64,000 nt of DNA from Primulina eburnea. Its lineage: Eukaryota; Streptophyta; Magnoliopsida; Lamiales; Gesneriaceae. The stretch lies in assembly GCF_022965805.1 (NCBI RefSeq), contig NC_133105.1, positions 2,480,001 to 2,544,000 of the forward strand, read 5' to 3'. The notes under the pieces are model-generated. The model worked only from the letters and a program-made list of their open reading frames with translations, had not been told where the DNA came from and made no database searches. The position numbers and the translations under genes were made by a program. Below, in pieces: positions 46,401 to 58,992 of this stretch (position 1 is its first letter; each line of letters starts with the position of its first letter).

Positions 46401-46838
46401 ATGAATTCTTACTCTTATTATTATTATTAATAATATTATTATTATTTACGATCCCCGATAAAAATATTATTTTTCTTCTGTTTACTGTCATTTTAGAGCT
46501 TTCTGTAAAATATTTTAATTGATTGTTACTTGTTATTTTTCAATATGAGATCAACAAAAAACATTCTGAATGTGTTATCCACTGTAAAAGCAAATATTGT
46601 ACATTAAAATTATGCATAGAACCAATTGTGATTTAGAGGTCCTGTTTTGTGTACCATGAAATCCAAGAATACAAAGGATCGCGTGTAACAGTGGCCAGGC
46701 ATACGTAATACACTATACACCCGAATTCCCAGTTCGAGTTGCCCTATCATTTCGTCACAGAGACTTAAAAAACACCTTAGCCATGACTTGGTACAAAGAA
46801 TCTAATGTTTCCGGTTGAAGATGGTGTATATTTTTTCC

Positions 46839-49800
46839 TTATTCTACAATGAGCATGGTCAGAATCCCAACCATTGCAGCAAAGAAGCAATGCGCCTTAC
46901 TTACGATTGTTGATGGGCTCGAAGACTTTGGTGTTGAAGTTGGAGACTCGCTCGCAGCAGTAGAGTTCTTGGTCACTGCTGGTAGGGGTGGATCGATTAC
47001 GTCCCCCGTGCTGAGTAGAGGGGGTTCAGCCACTTTTTCTGTCTCATCTGGCTCATACAGCAGCCCTGGTTCCATTGGATTTGTGACATATGGTGATCCG
47101 TTGCTCGTACAAGACGACCCTGAGGCATTGGAGAAGATATACTAAGCCTATATCTTAGTTAAATTCTCGTATTCAATCAAGAAAATGTAATGATACGTAC
47201 TAACGAACGAATTTGCAGTGGCTGGATAATCGGTCACAAATCCATCGACCTTTTGGGAATACATGGTGCTTAGCTCGACGTAAGGATCGGATAGGTAATC
47301 CATGATAAAGTTCTGGAACTCATTCTTGAGGACTCCGACGTATACTGAGATGTTAGCAGCGTGCATTGCTGGTACGGTGTTCGTGAAGTTGAAAGCGAAA
47401 GAATCAGATGCCATAACAATTGCATCTCTGTGCACGAAAACTGCATCAGCATATTTCTTGACGTCCTGTGCTACTTGATGCGGTGCACCACTTATCGATG
47501 GATTGATGTAAAATACTCTTTGGTAGTTAGGGAAATTCTTGAATTTTAATAGAACGGAGCTGTCATCTGATTGAATGAGAACTTTTTGAGTCAATTGCTT
47601 ATCGAATGAGGCGTTGGTAAGGGCTGTGGATACCGTGTCGACTATGTCAAGATTCTTGTTCGAAGCTAGATACGCGGCATTCTGAGGAAAAAGGAACGTA
47701 CATAAGTAGGATTCTTGGATCAAATTCAGTTCAATATGGCATAATATGACACTGAAGAATCACCTGAATGAAGATCAGTACTCCAGTTACCGCTTTCGTC
47801 TTGGCCAGTTCCAAGAACTCAGGAAGGGTCACAAACTTCCCCTTATTCTTGTTTCCAGGGTTTCTGACGAGGTCGTTGTCGTAGAAACTCTCGATTTGAG
47901 CTGAATTTGATCGCAACAAATGAATAGTTTCAGCGCATAGTAAGTAACGGCAAAGGGTTGGGCTGAAAATTTATCCATGTTTATCGAATTTTAGAAGCTT
48001 ACGACTTAAAGATTGAATTTCGCTCCATGTGAGATCAAAAGAAAAGATTCCGTCTGCTGATTGGATTTCTGGTACGTTCGTAGATCGGTCCAAATAAAGT
48101 GTTACCGCTGTAGTAGTCTTCATAAGGTCTGCTCTATCTAAGCAAAAGGCGATTCCGTCTTTGGACAATTGAACCGAGCAATCGATTATATCAGCACCGT
48201 CTTCTATTGCCTTCTGATATGCAAGATCAGTAGCTCCCGGGAAATCACCACTTGCTCCATTGTGGGATATGATCAAAGCTATCGAGAAAATGGCAAAAAA
48301 ATCATCAAATAATAATTGTAACAAAATACTACACTGTGAGACGAAGAATTCGGTTTCGTCTTCCTTACTTGGAATGACTCTTGAAGCATTCTTATTCTGA
48401 GGTATGCATCCTGCAATCAGAAAGATAGTTCTCATGTCAAGGAAAGAGCAAAAGAAAAGCTAATAACGGATTAAGGATTCATCGTATGTTGGCAAGAATG
48501 GATTACAGGATGGTCAAGAAGTCTCACCGATTGCTTCTGAAGTAGTTGAAGGGAAATCTGTCAAAAACCCATCGATCGAAAACTGAGAATTTTCGATGAA
48601 TTGAAGGTACTCTCTGGTGGGATCGTAGCTGTAATTGTAACTCAAATAGTTATCATTAGCAAAACCCGAAGCATAAACCTCAAGGCCTTGCTTGTGAGCA
48701 TCTTGTACGAGGTTTGTTGCAGGCTGCAGGACTCTTGCTTTGTCCATAGGCCAAATGTATTCTTTTGGTACAAGAATCCCAGATGCAAAAGATTTGATCG
48801 TAGAGAGCTTGTTAACAAGTGACCCATACGTCTCTTTAGTCGTCGGTTCTTGAACATCTTCAGCAAGAAACTCGAAAATGATCTTTGTTTGGACCTTCCC
48901 CAACTTTGGTCCAATGCTCTTCAAGAAACCTATCTCAGGAGACGAGATGAACTCTGGTAGTACGTTAGATTTCTCTAGCAGAAACTTCTCTGGACTAATT
49001 TTATTTTGCTGATAGAAGATATCGTACTGAAAATAACTTCGAAAAATAAGTCAACATATTATGAACCTTAAAGCAAAACAAAGATACATGTGGAAGATGC
49101 TAGTAGACCTGAATGTTCAGCCACATTCTTGGTGGAATTTTCAGTGGTTGCCCGTTTCTGTCAATAACCAACTGGGAAGGACTTATGATCGGTGTACCAT
49201 CATATACTTCTGTTCTGGTGAATAAATTCTGGCGCACTGCAGGAGAAAAAAGGTTACATATCAAGGATGGTATGCCCAATACCTGTGTGTCATGTAAACA
49301 TCTACAATAACCCAAATAAGACCTTATGATCACCACTTTACCCACGTAAACGATCAATAGATGCAGAAAACACGTCCCAGACCCATTCATAGTAACAAAA
49401 TCTTGATTACTTGGTGTAAAAACTACCATTCACTAGTTACTGAATTAAAGAGTAAACGAAAAAAGATGCATTATTTCAAGAACTTACGGCCCACTTTCTG
49501 GAAAATGACTTCGGCTGGGTAATCCAAGCCGAACCATCCATGGATTTCTTGTCCATTTATATTGTACACCTTTCCTCCTTTAGGATCCACATCTTGAATA
49601 TTTGTTGTGTTCATAAGGTTGATTTCAGAAACACAAAAGCCATCATTGTCCTTGGTAAAATGCAGATTGCAATACAAAATTGTGCCAGGAATGCTAGAAT
49701 CGCCAACAAAGCTGTAAGCCTCGAGACTAGAGTCAGGGAAAAATCCTGAATATCCACCATTGGCTACAATCTCAGGTTGATTACCTGAAAGAAATATACA

Positions 49801-50022
49801 AAATTTATGCCTTTTTGTTTTCTCTCTCTCTCTCTCTAACCTTTTGAAAAATAAAATAAAATAGGATAAAATACGAATTGATAGCTTTTAAGGACTACGA
49901 TTGATGATTCAACCATTTAGAGTCATCCATTTTCTTTGAGTAGGAGGAGGCAACTTCCCAATACCATCCTGAGCTTCAATGGTTTGTGTCACCAAAAGAA
50001 ACAGAAGTAAATGGCCTATCAT
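46839..50022 (-). CDS. Glycerophosphodiester phosphodiesterase-like protein, GPI-anchored (SHV3/SVL, GDPDL family)
   Basis: GDPDL proteins sit on the outer plasma membrane and affect cell-wall cellulose and pectin organisation. Nine exons fit: 50022-49914, 49784-49488, 49236-49109, 49026-48528, 48410-48369, 48278-48003, 47900-47764, 47681-47205 and 47141-46839; 2268 nt, 755 residues, usual for the family. There is a signal peptide ([18 protein letters not shown]). Two GDPD-like domains start at [20 protein letters not shown] and [20 protein letters not shown]. Both depart from the catalytic HRG...PENT motif of true GDPDs, as is usual for this family. The C-terminus is Pro/Ser/Thr-rich and ends in a hydrophobic GPI-signal tail ([16 protein letters not shown]). 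The last intron border (47205/47141) was chosen to keep frame and is the least certain. Confidence 0.92.
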
Positions 50023-51343
50023 TTCTCTCCCAATCCTGCATTTTCAAGATGTATTTGATGAAATAAACTGCACTCTTGAAAAAATTTCCACGCTATATAT
50101 TGGAATTTTAAGAATATTTTATTCATTCGTTCATCATCATGATAAAAAAAAAGGGGGTGGAAACTTGCAAGCTTGGGATTAATGTATTTTGAAATTGATT
50201 CAGTTCATATATAATTTTTTTAATGAATTTATAAATTGATACGACAAATCTTTCCACCATTAACCTATTCATAACCCTTTATTATACATAATTTACACGT
50301 GCTTTTACTTTCATTCTTGATTAGTCGACCCAAATAATTTCTCGAAATGAACAACAATATAAAGGGCATTACAAAATATTTCGTTAATGATTCATATAAT
50401 TTTTTCAAAAAAAAAAACCATAAACTTACATGATTAGATTAGATGTATGAAAAGTGGAAGAAGGTGGCCTGCCGATCTTTCCAAATGAAAGAGAAGGAAA
50501 ATTGTAATGGAATATAACATAACGTGTAATAGTGAAGGGATTTTAAGGAATGTTAAATGAGTATTAATAACTCCCACACATTCCTCGTATTAATAGCTAC
50601 TCCGTGCATTCATTCTGTTTAGTTGACTGCCTCGCCGCATACATTACTTTGACTTGTGTTAGAGGTAATTAATATATATATATATACGGACATGATAATT
50701 TTTTTCTATTAGTTCAAAAAAAAAAATTACCAGACATAAAATGTGAGGTCTAATAATGGTCATTTAGGAGATTTTCATGCCACGAAGTTAGGGGGAATTT
50801 ATGTAGATTCTATCTATGTTTTCGGACAATGAGATGTTAGTTGTATTCTTTATATGTTGTCATTCTCATATTTTGGTATGTACAAGAAAAATTATAGACC
50901 CCCACATATTAAAATAAATATTCAGACAATATCCTAAAGAAAAAGCAGTTTCTGACATTTGACATGATCGAATCTGTAATAAAGAAAAAGCAGTTTCTGA
51001 GTCATTTCGATTACGGATGCGAGAACATAACATAAGTTTTATTCAGAGATCGGATTTATATTGGCTTGCAACTTGGAGCCGTCTAGTCAGTCCCTCTCAT
51101 CCTTTCATATACATCTTTCGGTTCTCGGCTCTCTTTTCGACGCTTCATAATTTTGATGTGTTAGAATTGAAATTTTGATGTGTAAGTGATTAAAATTATA
51201 AAAACCAAAGAATTCAGCCTCACAACGACATTACGTAAACTTTATATTATAAACAATGACATCAAACATCACATTCAAGTATTCAACAATGGAGCAGCTG
51301 AAACCCATACACGAGCTGATCATCCCGTTCCTTTCCGAGGCAA
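50023..51343. other. Spacer upstream of the GDPDL gene
   Basis: AT-rich, with a short duplication of AAAGAAAAAGCAGTTTCTGA at about 50936-51000. No gene seen. Confidence 0.6.
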
Positions 51344-52799
51344 TTATAAGATCGTACGACATTGATTGGTTTTTTCTTCGCTTGCTTGTAAAACATCTGT
51401 TCCAAGTGTAGCAAGAAAAAGATTTTTAAAAAGTGACAAGAACCCGACATTAGAGAAGAGCGAACAACGTAACGGACCTTGAGTAACTATGGCAAATAGA
51501 AAAAGGAAAGGTTGAATGGCACTGCTTGCAGTTAATCATAAACATAAGATGTACTTCCGTTGTCATGAACTGATTCCAGTTAATAATCATAAACAAAAAG
51601 ATGAATTGGATTTACATCGAAAAATGAAAGAAATAAAATATGATAGGAACATACATTTACACAATACACGTTAATTTTATTTCAGTATTAATAGCTCGTT
51701 GCAAAAGTTTTAACCACTTTAAACACCTCAAAGTATACAAACCACAACTAAAAAGTCTGGACAATTCGGAGATTTAACGGCCATAGGAGTGTCTACAGGA
51801 AATAGGAAAGACAAGACACAATCATAAAAAAACTGTACAAGGAAAACAACCAGCGATCTTGATTTGCTAGAGGGATCTATTTTGAAGAATACACAAGTAC
51901 AATGAAAGGCATAGGCATTATTCTGTACTCTACATGATCATTAATCCAAAATTTCTCAGCATCAACAATGTCTAATATGATCATATCCATTTGTAACAAA
52001 GTGTTGTTCTTGTCCAATCAAGTTGAAAGGAATTTTAAAACAGTAAACTCTTAATTCGTGTACAACTGATTTCCAACAGTTAATCAGCCATGCGCCAATT
52101 TTTTGTTTTTTTTTCTCCCTGCTGCTAATGAAAATACAAGTGCTGAATCATATATCTGAATGGAGAATGCCTCAGAAATATTCCCCAACAGTTGATCAAT
52201 AATGCACCAATTCTTTGGAGCTAAAATATATGCCAAGGCATTTGATCCAAAACATGGATCACTTAGAATCAATTAACATGTATACAGGATGATGGATAGC
52301 TTGGGTATCTACAAGTGATCAAAGGAGCGAAGATGCAAAAAACACTCACAAGAATAATTTTGATCTCATCCAACTCCCTTTGAATTCTCAACAGCTTGTC
52401 AGCCTCGGCAGGGTCCTGAGCAGTTAAACAGGAAATAGAACAAGTTAAGTCTAAACGAGTGTGCAGAATTTAAGAACACATTCTAAAATACATATTTGCG
52501 AGTCACGGATGTAACTCGCACAAAGTGCTAAATTTCCGTAACTCGCACAAAGTGCTAAATTTTCAAAATATTCAAGAGGATGGAGGCAAGGAAATTAGGT
52601 GAAACTTCCACCAATATTTTTTTTTTTAGAGCAAATGCTGCCTGCCACCAATTTCAATTCTAACACAAAAAGGTGAAGAAAAACTGAATTACCTGAAATT
52701 TGGTGATCGCCTCATTTAGACAAGGCCATGGTTGAGTACTATCAGACTGCATGGTTTTCCAAGACTCGCTGAAGTTCTTCCAGTACACTCATCCAACAC
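51344..52799 (-). pseudogene. YKT6-type R-SNARE pseudogene (YKT61-like)
   Basis: YKT6 is a lipid-anchored SNARE. Three exon remnants lie in order on the minus strand. 52799-52693 reads VLDE, then, after a 2-bp extra GT, the frame ESWKTMQSDSTQPWPCLNEA and ITKFQ at a GT donor. 52415-52350 reads DPAEADKLLRIQRELDE then IKIIL, with AG and GT borders. 51410-51344 reads QMFYKQAKK and, after an extra AA in an A run, the terminal residues with the prenylated-Cys position changed to Arg. The exon between the last two is not found. Introns are kept, so this is a decayed genomic copy rather than a retrocopy. A degenerate further exon may lie near 52850-52935. Confidence 0.72.
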
Positions 52800-53310
52800 C
52801 TGACAAGTATGACATAATCTGTATATTGATTTCGACAAAAAAAAAACCGCCTTCATGAAATTCAAAAAGTAACGGGTAGTATCCATCAAGATTTTATTGT
52901 ATGCATCTAATGGGTAGTATCCATCAAGATTGATTTTCTCCTTCATTTTTGTTGTCACAGCACTATGATAAAGAGATATAATACTCGAAAAATGGCAAAA
53001 ATTAGATGTACTTTAAATGTGACATCTTAGGAACATTCAACAAATACATATAAGGTAAAAATAATTGTTTTATTAAATGTGACATATTCTTATGAAAATT
53101 TGCCCTTTAATTTTTAAAACACACTGCTATTTCTATATCGTGGATGAAACAAAATACTAACATCTCTTCTCATTCATCCTTATTTCTCCTCGTTCATCGA
53201 CTACTTTGTCTCTTCTAGAGCATAACTCGGGCGTATTAGCAACTGTATCATACTCTTACAATCTGCATAGACCAAAATTTCCTAGGGAAACATTTGTTGA
53301 TGCACCAGAG
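52800..53310. other. Spacer between YKT6 pseudogene and LYK gene
   Basis: It holds a repeated GGGTAGTATCCATCAAGATT word (about 52875-52935) that may be a degraded YKT6 exon. A short plus-strand open frame at 53206-53340 (PKFPRETFVDAPELVE) matches nothing I know. Confidence 0.4.
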
Positions 53311-55308
53311 CTAGTCGAAGCTCAGAGATGTCGATTTTTGAAGCTCATGCGAAGGATCCCAATCCAAGGAAGACGAGAGAACCTTGGACAAAATCATCAG
53401 TACTTGAGGAACTGTTGGACGATCATTGAGATCATCAGCAACGCAGTTCTTTGCAAGCTGAGACATGGAGTAGGCCAAATCCAGAGGGTACTCTTCTCCA
53501 AGACGTGGATCAATAAATTCTCGCAATTTTTCCCTCACGTTCTCGCCACTTAGAACCTCTCTTATGCTCTCACATAGCAAAATTTGATCCCCTTTTTGAC
53601 TGATATCATTGGTAATGGGATCCCTTCCGGACAAGAGCTCTAAAATCACGACGCCGAAAGAAAATACGTCTAGTTTCAGAGTGACCAATCCATTTTCTAA
53701 ATACTCCGGGGCCATATAGCCATAGGTTCCCACCACATGCCTTGTCGTTATGGGTTGATCATCGGTGTCATCCAGCTTCTTGGCGAACCCGAAATTTATG
53801 ATTTTAGCCCTCATGTTGCCATCTAAAAGAATATTGCTACTGTTCAAGTTCTTGTGAATATATGGAGGATTGGTGAAGTTATGGAGGTAGTTCAATGCAT
53901 CTGCAACATCATGTGCAATCTGAACTCTCTGTTTCCAATCAAGCTTTGAGTAATTTTTATCACTCGAGGAGTTTAGGTTTTCATCAATGGAGTTTTCTTT
54001 TCTTTGTAGCCAGTTGCATAGGGAGCCATTAATCGCGTACTCGTACACAAGGTAGGTGACGCCTTCGTAGAGACAGAAACCAGAAAGTCGAATAATGTTG
54101 AGATGGTTAATTTGTCTGAATAAATCGATTTCCGGCGACACGTTCCCTTTCATAATCTTCACTGCAGCATCATCCCCCTCGAATGAACCGCGGTATACCG
54201 AGGATTTTCCGATTCTGTTTGCTTCTGCAAATGAGTTCGTCGCCTTCTCCAACTCCTCGAACCTGTAGATTTTTAGAGTTTCCATGGCACTTCGGATACC
54301 TTCGGAGGAGACCGACCAGGACCACGTACCTTTAGCCTCTCCCGATTCGTTGGCAAGCTTCGGAGGTGGCACTGGAGAGTGCTCGTGGCGTCTGCTCCGT
54401 CGGCTGAAGAACCAGAACAGAAACCCGAAAGCGAGGAGGAGAATAAAAGCAACTCCAACTCCCACACCAACAAAAACCCACTTTCGGGAATTTCCGTCGC
54501 TTTCGGAAGAAGGACCGGTGGAGGGTGGTGGAGGGGGAGGCGGTGGGGGCTTTAAGATGGCGGTGTTCATGTTCTCCTTTGTCGGCTCAATTTTGAGTGG
54601 CACAAGAATTGGAGTGAAGAAAAAGATGAACTGACTATCAGAGAGCTCGTTGGCTTCGCGGATGCTCTGGGCTTCGGCTCCGGCGCCGGAAAAGGTGTCG
54701 GCGATTGTGGGGATATCATTTCCCTGACGTATGAGGTAGGTCAGAAGGTACTTGAAGCCGGCCGCGGTTTGATTCTGAGTGGGGCAAGCGCAACGGAGGG
54801 GAACCGTGAGCCTGTCGTTGGCGAATAGCCGCCGCTCGTTGAAATGGTTCTGAGCTATCATAGATTGACAAGTGGTGAGTGCCTGATATGTGTTGTTTGC
54901 AACTGAGAAGTAAGTTTCCCCAGTCAGTTTGAGTACATACGAAGCGTTATGCTGGTAATAATTCCCGCCGGAGCAAGAACAATTGACGGGTATGACGAGG
55001 AGAGTATCGTCGGGAACGGAACCGACATCTGAGATGTTATTAATGGCGGCAATCTGAGAAGCGTCGGCGGACAAGAGATAGGCGATGGTGACGGGGTTGT
55101 TGTAGACGGGGGTTGATCTGAAAGTGAGGTAAGATGTACAGGAGGTGGCGACGCCGTTGCATACGTAGCCAAGAGTGACGGTGTCGTTGTTTTCACAGGC
55201 GAGCTGCTTGTTGTTAACATAGGCCTGCTGCGCATGGGATTGCAGAAGAAGAAGATGATGAAACAGAAGGAGAAATGGCAGCAGAAAGAGGGATGAAGCC
55301 TCAGCCAT
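53311..55308 (-). CDS. LYK5: LysM receptor-like pseudokinase, LYK4/LYK5 type
   Basis: LYK4/LYK5 are plasma-membrane chitin co-receptors that signal with CERK1. The gene is intronless, 665 residues. It has a signal peptide, then AQQAYVNNKQLACENND and three extracellular LysM repeats with CxC pairs (CSC, CAC). A transmembrane helix lies at about 278-302 (WVFVGVGVGVAFILLLAFGF). The kinase domain keeps the ATP-site Lys (AAVKIMKG). It lacks a Gly-rich loop (IGKSSVYRGSF), has HKN where HRD should be, and NFG where DFG should be. Those losses mark an inactive kinase, typical of this clade. The extracellular start and YFSVANNTYQALTTCQ, AGFKYLLTYL and FFFTPILVPL segments resemble Arabidopsis LYK5. The reading frame is intact. 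Confidence 0.92.
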   Translation of the reverse strand: MAEASSLFLLPFLLLFHHLLLLQSHAQQAYVNNKQLACENNDTVTLGYVCNGVATSCTSYLTFRSTPVYNNPVTIAYLLSADASQIAAINNISDVGSVPDDTLLVIPVNCSCSGGNYYQHNASYVLKLTGETYFSVANNTYQALTTCQSMIAQNHFNERRLFANDRLTVPLRCACPTQNQTAAGFKYLLTYLIRQGNDIPTIADTFSGAGAEAQSIREANELSDSQFIFFFTPILVPLKIEPTKENMNTAILKPPPPPPPPPSTGPSSESDGNSRKWVFVGVGVGVAFILLLAFGFLFWFFSRRSRRHEHSPVPPPKLANESGEAKGTWSWSVSSEGIRSAMETLKIYRFEELEKATNSFAEANRIGKSSVYRGSFEGDDAAVKIMKGNVSPEIDLFRQINHLNIIRLSGFCLYEGVTYLVYEYAINGSLCNWLQRKENSIDENLNSSSDKNYSKLDWKQRVQIAHDVADALNYLHNFTNPPYIHKNLNSSNILLDGNMRAKIINFGFAKKLDDTDDQPITTRHVVGTYGYMAPEYLENGLVTLKLDVFSFGVVILELLSGRDPITNDISQKGDQILLCESIREVLSGENVREKLREFIDPRLGEEYPLDLAYSMSQLAKNCVADDLNDRPTVPQVLMILSKVLSSSLDWDPSHELQKSTSLSFD

Positions 55309-56088
55309 GGCTGGAGTTGGATGAAATGGAGAAATCTAAATACAAATCATAAATTCATACTGCTTGACGGACCGCACCGCACGGCATTACCATTGATTTT
55401 TCTTCTCCATCCGAGTACAAAATACGATTATTTTTCATTTTACTCTCAATTTCTCCTTGGATAACATATATATATTTTAAATATCTTCTACTTTATAAAA
55501 TTTATATTATATAATATGAAGTTTTATGTTGAAAATGATTTTTTTTAAAGAAAAGATTTAGAAATAATCACCCCAAAATAAACTCAAAATTTCCAACACG
55601 CAAAAGAAATTATGGGCAGATACTAGGACTAGGACAGAAGAAGACTTGTTGACTACGTAATGGAAAGATAAGTCAACACGGAAGGGACAAATACACACTA
55701 CACCCAATCAATTAGACTACATCAGGCCCCTGAATTTCGAGCTGTATTTCTAGTTTTTCGTCATCCGATCTGAATCGGCATTTAAAGATAGGAATAATGA
55801 ATTGGTTGGTCGGAATATAGATTTGGATGGATGTTCAAATACCTTGTTGATTGAAGACTTTAAATTTATATATTTATTATGGAACATTGAAGCAAACACA
55901 CGTTATAGAAAAAAGTGGCCATTAGTTGAAAATCATGTCTAACGTTGCATAATCTTTCTTTCCAAACCATCAAACATTCTACTATAATCCACAGTAATTG
56001 ACTAATCTATTCAATGGAAATGATACAAGGATGTAGATGTAGCACGAGAGATTGAATCGAGAGGGATCATCTGCAAATGGAGTCTGCC
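55309..56088. other. Spacer between LYK gene and response regulator
   Basis: It contains the LYK upstream region and the response regulator's 3' UTR. No other feature seen. Confidence 0.6.
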
Positions 56089-58992
56089 TCATAGTCCTTG
56101 TCCGAAACAGTAATCATCGAACCTGAAGTCGGGAGTTGCCATTGTTCCTTCAGGTTCCTGCACCATAACCATAAAAAAAAGAGAAAAAAAAAGAGATTCT
56201 AATACCAATGTAGAGACTGGAAGATTAATCGGCTGATTCTTGAATTGCTTAAGGTAATTTCATACCAGTTTGATCATAGAACTCACTAAATCATCCAATG
56301 AGTCATAACCCTGAGAAAAAAAGCCGCTTTCCAGCTTTCGTTGCTCCGACGTAAAAGCACCTCCTTCAATCAATCTGTCATTCAGCACTGTATCCATCTT
56401 CTCATTACAGAATCGATTAGTGTGGTCCGAATTTTGGCTAAAGGGAGCCACAAAACCATTTTCGGGAACATTTAAGGAAGCAAATGTAGTGTTTGAACCA
56501 ATACCATTATTTGGTATATGTTCTCCACACATTTGGTTGTATTCTTGATTCATATTCTGAGCATCTCCGATCAAACTTTCTTGCCATTGCATATTGTTTC
56601 TTGAACTTTCAAGAGGTACCAGTTCCATGGTGGTGCAAGGAAGATTCATCTTCATGTTGTGTGAATAAGGACCATTTGAAGGATTCTTGTGAGGTAACTG
56701 AGGCCTGTTCTCTGTAGTGAAACTGGAGCTAAAGGATTTCAAGTTGGAAGAAGCCATGTTGAGAGACGATCCATTTTCGTGTACTATTGTGGAGTAATTC
56801 GGGATGCTATTTAAAAAATTCTTGAGCCACCAATAAGTTCTTGAGTGCCTGTAAATGTATTACCAGCCATAAAGATCCTTGAATCATTCATACTATTGAA
56901 ATTGACTGCATTCTGTTGCAACTGATCTTGCTCTAAAGATAACCGAATTCCTTGAAATAAACTCGTGTTTTGACCAGAAGATGAGACAGCAAGGCTCGTT
57001 TTTCCAAGAGCAGATGAAGTAAGGCTTAGATTCGCAGGACTGTTTAGTCTGCCGAGTAAGCTACCACAAGTTGTATGAGGGGATAAGGTGATATTTGCCA
57101 ATCGTCCTTGTCCAGACAAAGCTTGAAAATTTTCAAGCCCCTCAAAGGAAGCCATTCGCATGAAATGGGAACCATTCACCCCAAATGTGGTCGCCGTATT
57201 TGCTTGCTGAGTTGCGACAGAACTAATCCTTTGAAGGTACAACTTGTATTTCTACAAAAGTGAAACAAGTTACAACCATGAGTTAAAGCTGATAGTTTGC
57301 TTCAGGTATGGCACATTCCAAGTGATACTACATAAAAATAAATTTTATCAAGGTACTTAAAGTTGACAAGAGAGGTTATCACCTGAAGATGGCTCGCCAC
57401 ATTGTCTCGAGTAAGCCCTTCGACACCCATCAGGTCAAGAATCCTTTTGGGAAAAGCCTCTGTATCAAAAACGACACCACAAAACAAAACTAGTCGGCGT
57501 AAGAAAATATTTCTGAATTCCATACAAAACATGCTTACATTTGAATATATTGAGGATTCAGAACTTACTTTCAATCCCCAAGTGATCGACAGCTGAGACA
57601 AACTTCCTGTGAAGCTCAATAGACCAGATTACTCTAGGCTTCTTTTGTGTTGTAGGATCTTCAGATTCATGGCCATCTTCATTCTCATCGTCATCATCTT
57701 TCCTCTTTTTGTTAATTTTCCCATTCTGATCTACATCATTCCTAAAAGTAGATCCATCACCTTCACCATTTTCATGGTGATATTTGGCATGTCCAGGGGA
57801 TTTATTCTGGTTATTTGAATCGAGCTTCTTTCTTCTAAGTACGTGTTGCCATATGTTTCTCAGCTCCTCAATTCGAACTGGCTTCACCAAATAATCACAA
57901 GCGCCATGTGTAACTCCTTTCATGACGAGTTTGGGATCACCATTGGCTGACAACACTGGAAAAAAGTCAAGGAATCAAAAGAAAATTCAAGATGACTCTA
58001 TAATAAAGGAATTAGAATTCATTACTTCATCGGCCTTGAATGTTTTAAAGAAAATGACAATACTGCAAAACGATGCAGATCCGGATCTGGCCAACTTGTA
58101 ATATTTCGGTACGATTTCACTGAAATTTTAGCTATCCAATAAAATCCCATCAAACCTTAATACCTTTCTTCTTAACTTTGCCAACCGAACACCATGATAA
58201 TTTTTCATACACGAATCTCATGAAAGGACTACAAATCTTGGAAATTGTTCATTGAAAAGAATGTGAGCTTACTGATAACCGGTAGATCCATTTCGAGACC
58301 GACAAGTTCTAGAAGCTTAAAACCACCCATATCTGGCATATACACATCACTGATCACAAGGTCAAATCTATCTTTGTTTTCTCTTAACATCTTCAACGCT
58401 GTTCTTGCCTGACCTGTTGTAGTGGCTGTGAAACGCGAATCATAATAATTTAAAGAGAGAATTTAGGCATGGACCAAAAATCTACAGAGCATCCCTCAAA
58501 TAAAAACAAGGAATTTGAATCCACGTGATGGGGTAAATATTTGATAATAGGAAATAAAATGAATCCAAATCCAGCACAATTATATTAGACCCAAAGATAC
58601 AGGAAAATCGGAGATGCTGAGAGCAAATTTTCTGTTACATATACTAATCCAATTTTTTTTAAAAAAAATCAAAATTTCATTATTTAACATAAACAAGAAA
58701 CGACTAAAAGCCACGATCACTCGGATATTGGAAAAACAGCAGACTGGTAATCAAAATTGGATCAACAAAATCTATAACCTTGAAAATTCGATTTAAATAC
58801 AAGACAAATGTTGAATCAAAATAAAGAAACCCCCTAAACACAGAAGCAAAACATACCATGATACTGGCATTTCCTTAGCAGAGTATCCAACAACTTCAAG
58901 CATATCGGGTCATCATCCACAGCAAGAACCCGCAGCCCCACTGGAAATTTATCATGATTTTTATTTTCACTCTTAATTTCCTCCACAGTCAT
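56089..58992 (-). CDS. Type-B (GARP-domain) response regulator, frame broken in exon 5 as assembled
   Basis: Type-B response regulators are nuclear cytokinin-response transcription factors. Exons: 58992-58857, 58425-58273, 57955-57569, 57459-57383, 57251-56266, 56157-56089. The receiver domain (residues about 20-135) has the acidic pair VDDDP, phospho-acceptor Asp72 (ISDVYMPD) and Lys121 (KPV). A nuclear-signal-like KKRKDDDDE follows. Then comes the GARP DNA-binding domain at about 196-256 ([33 protein letters not shown]). In exon 5 the frame meets TAA at 56811-56813 inside a T6/A6 run after GGSRIF. The family-like sequence then resumes in another frame ([16 protein letters not shown] ... [10 protein letters not shown]) and splices to [18 protein letters not shown]. 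As given, translation ends at 397 residues. It looks closest to ARR10/ARR12, but subgroup assignment is tentative. Confidence 0.88.

Larger units (their letters stand above)
43559..46838. other. Spacer with duplicated segments, MITE and microsatellites
   Basis: It contains a TA microsatellite (about 43830-43855) and a 36-bp tandem duplication with TTCTGTTGCCGCGTATCTC (about 44225-44305). A truncated Mutator-like MITE lies at 44475-44606. ATT-type microsatellites are at about 45121-45150 and 46417-46446, and a CT run at about 46140-46170. Two related GC-richer segments lie at 45200-45360 and 46240-46400. No gene is supported. Confidence 0.55.

Noticed and set aside
53206..53553. Plus-strand 115-codon frame as a gene
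   Set aside because: Most of it is antisense to the LYK kinase C-terminus. The short part outside has no recognisable family.
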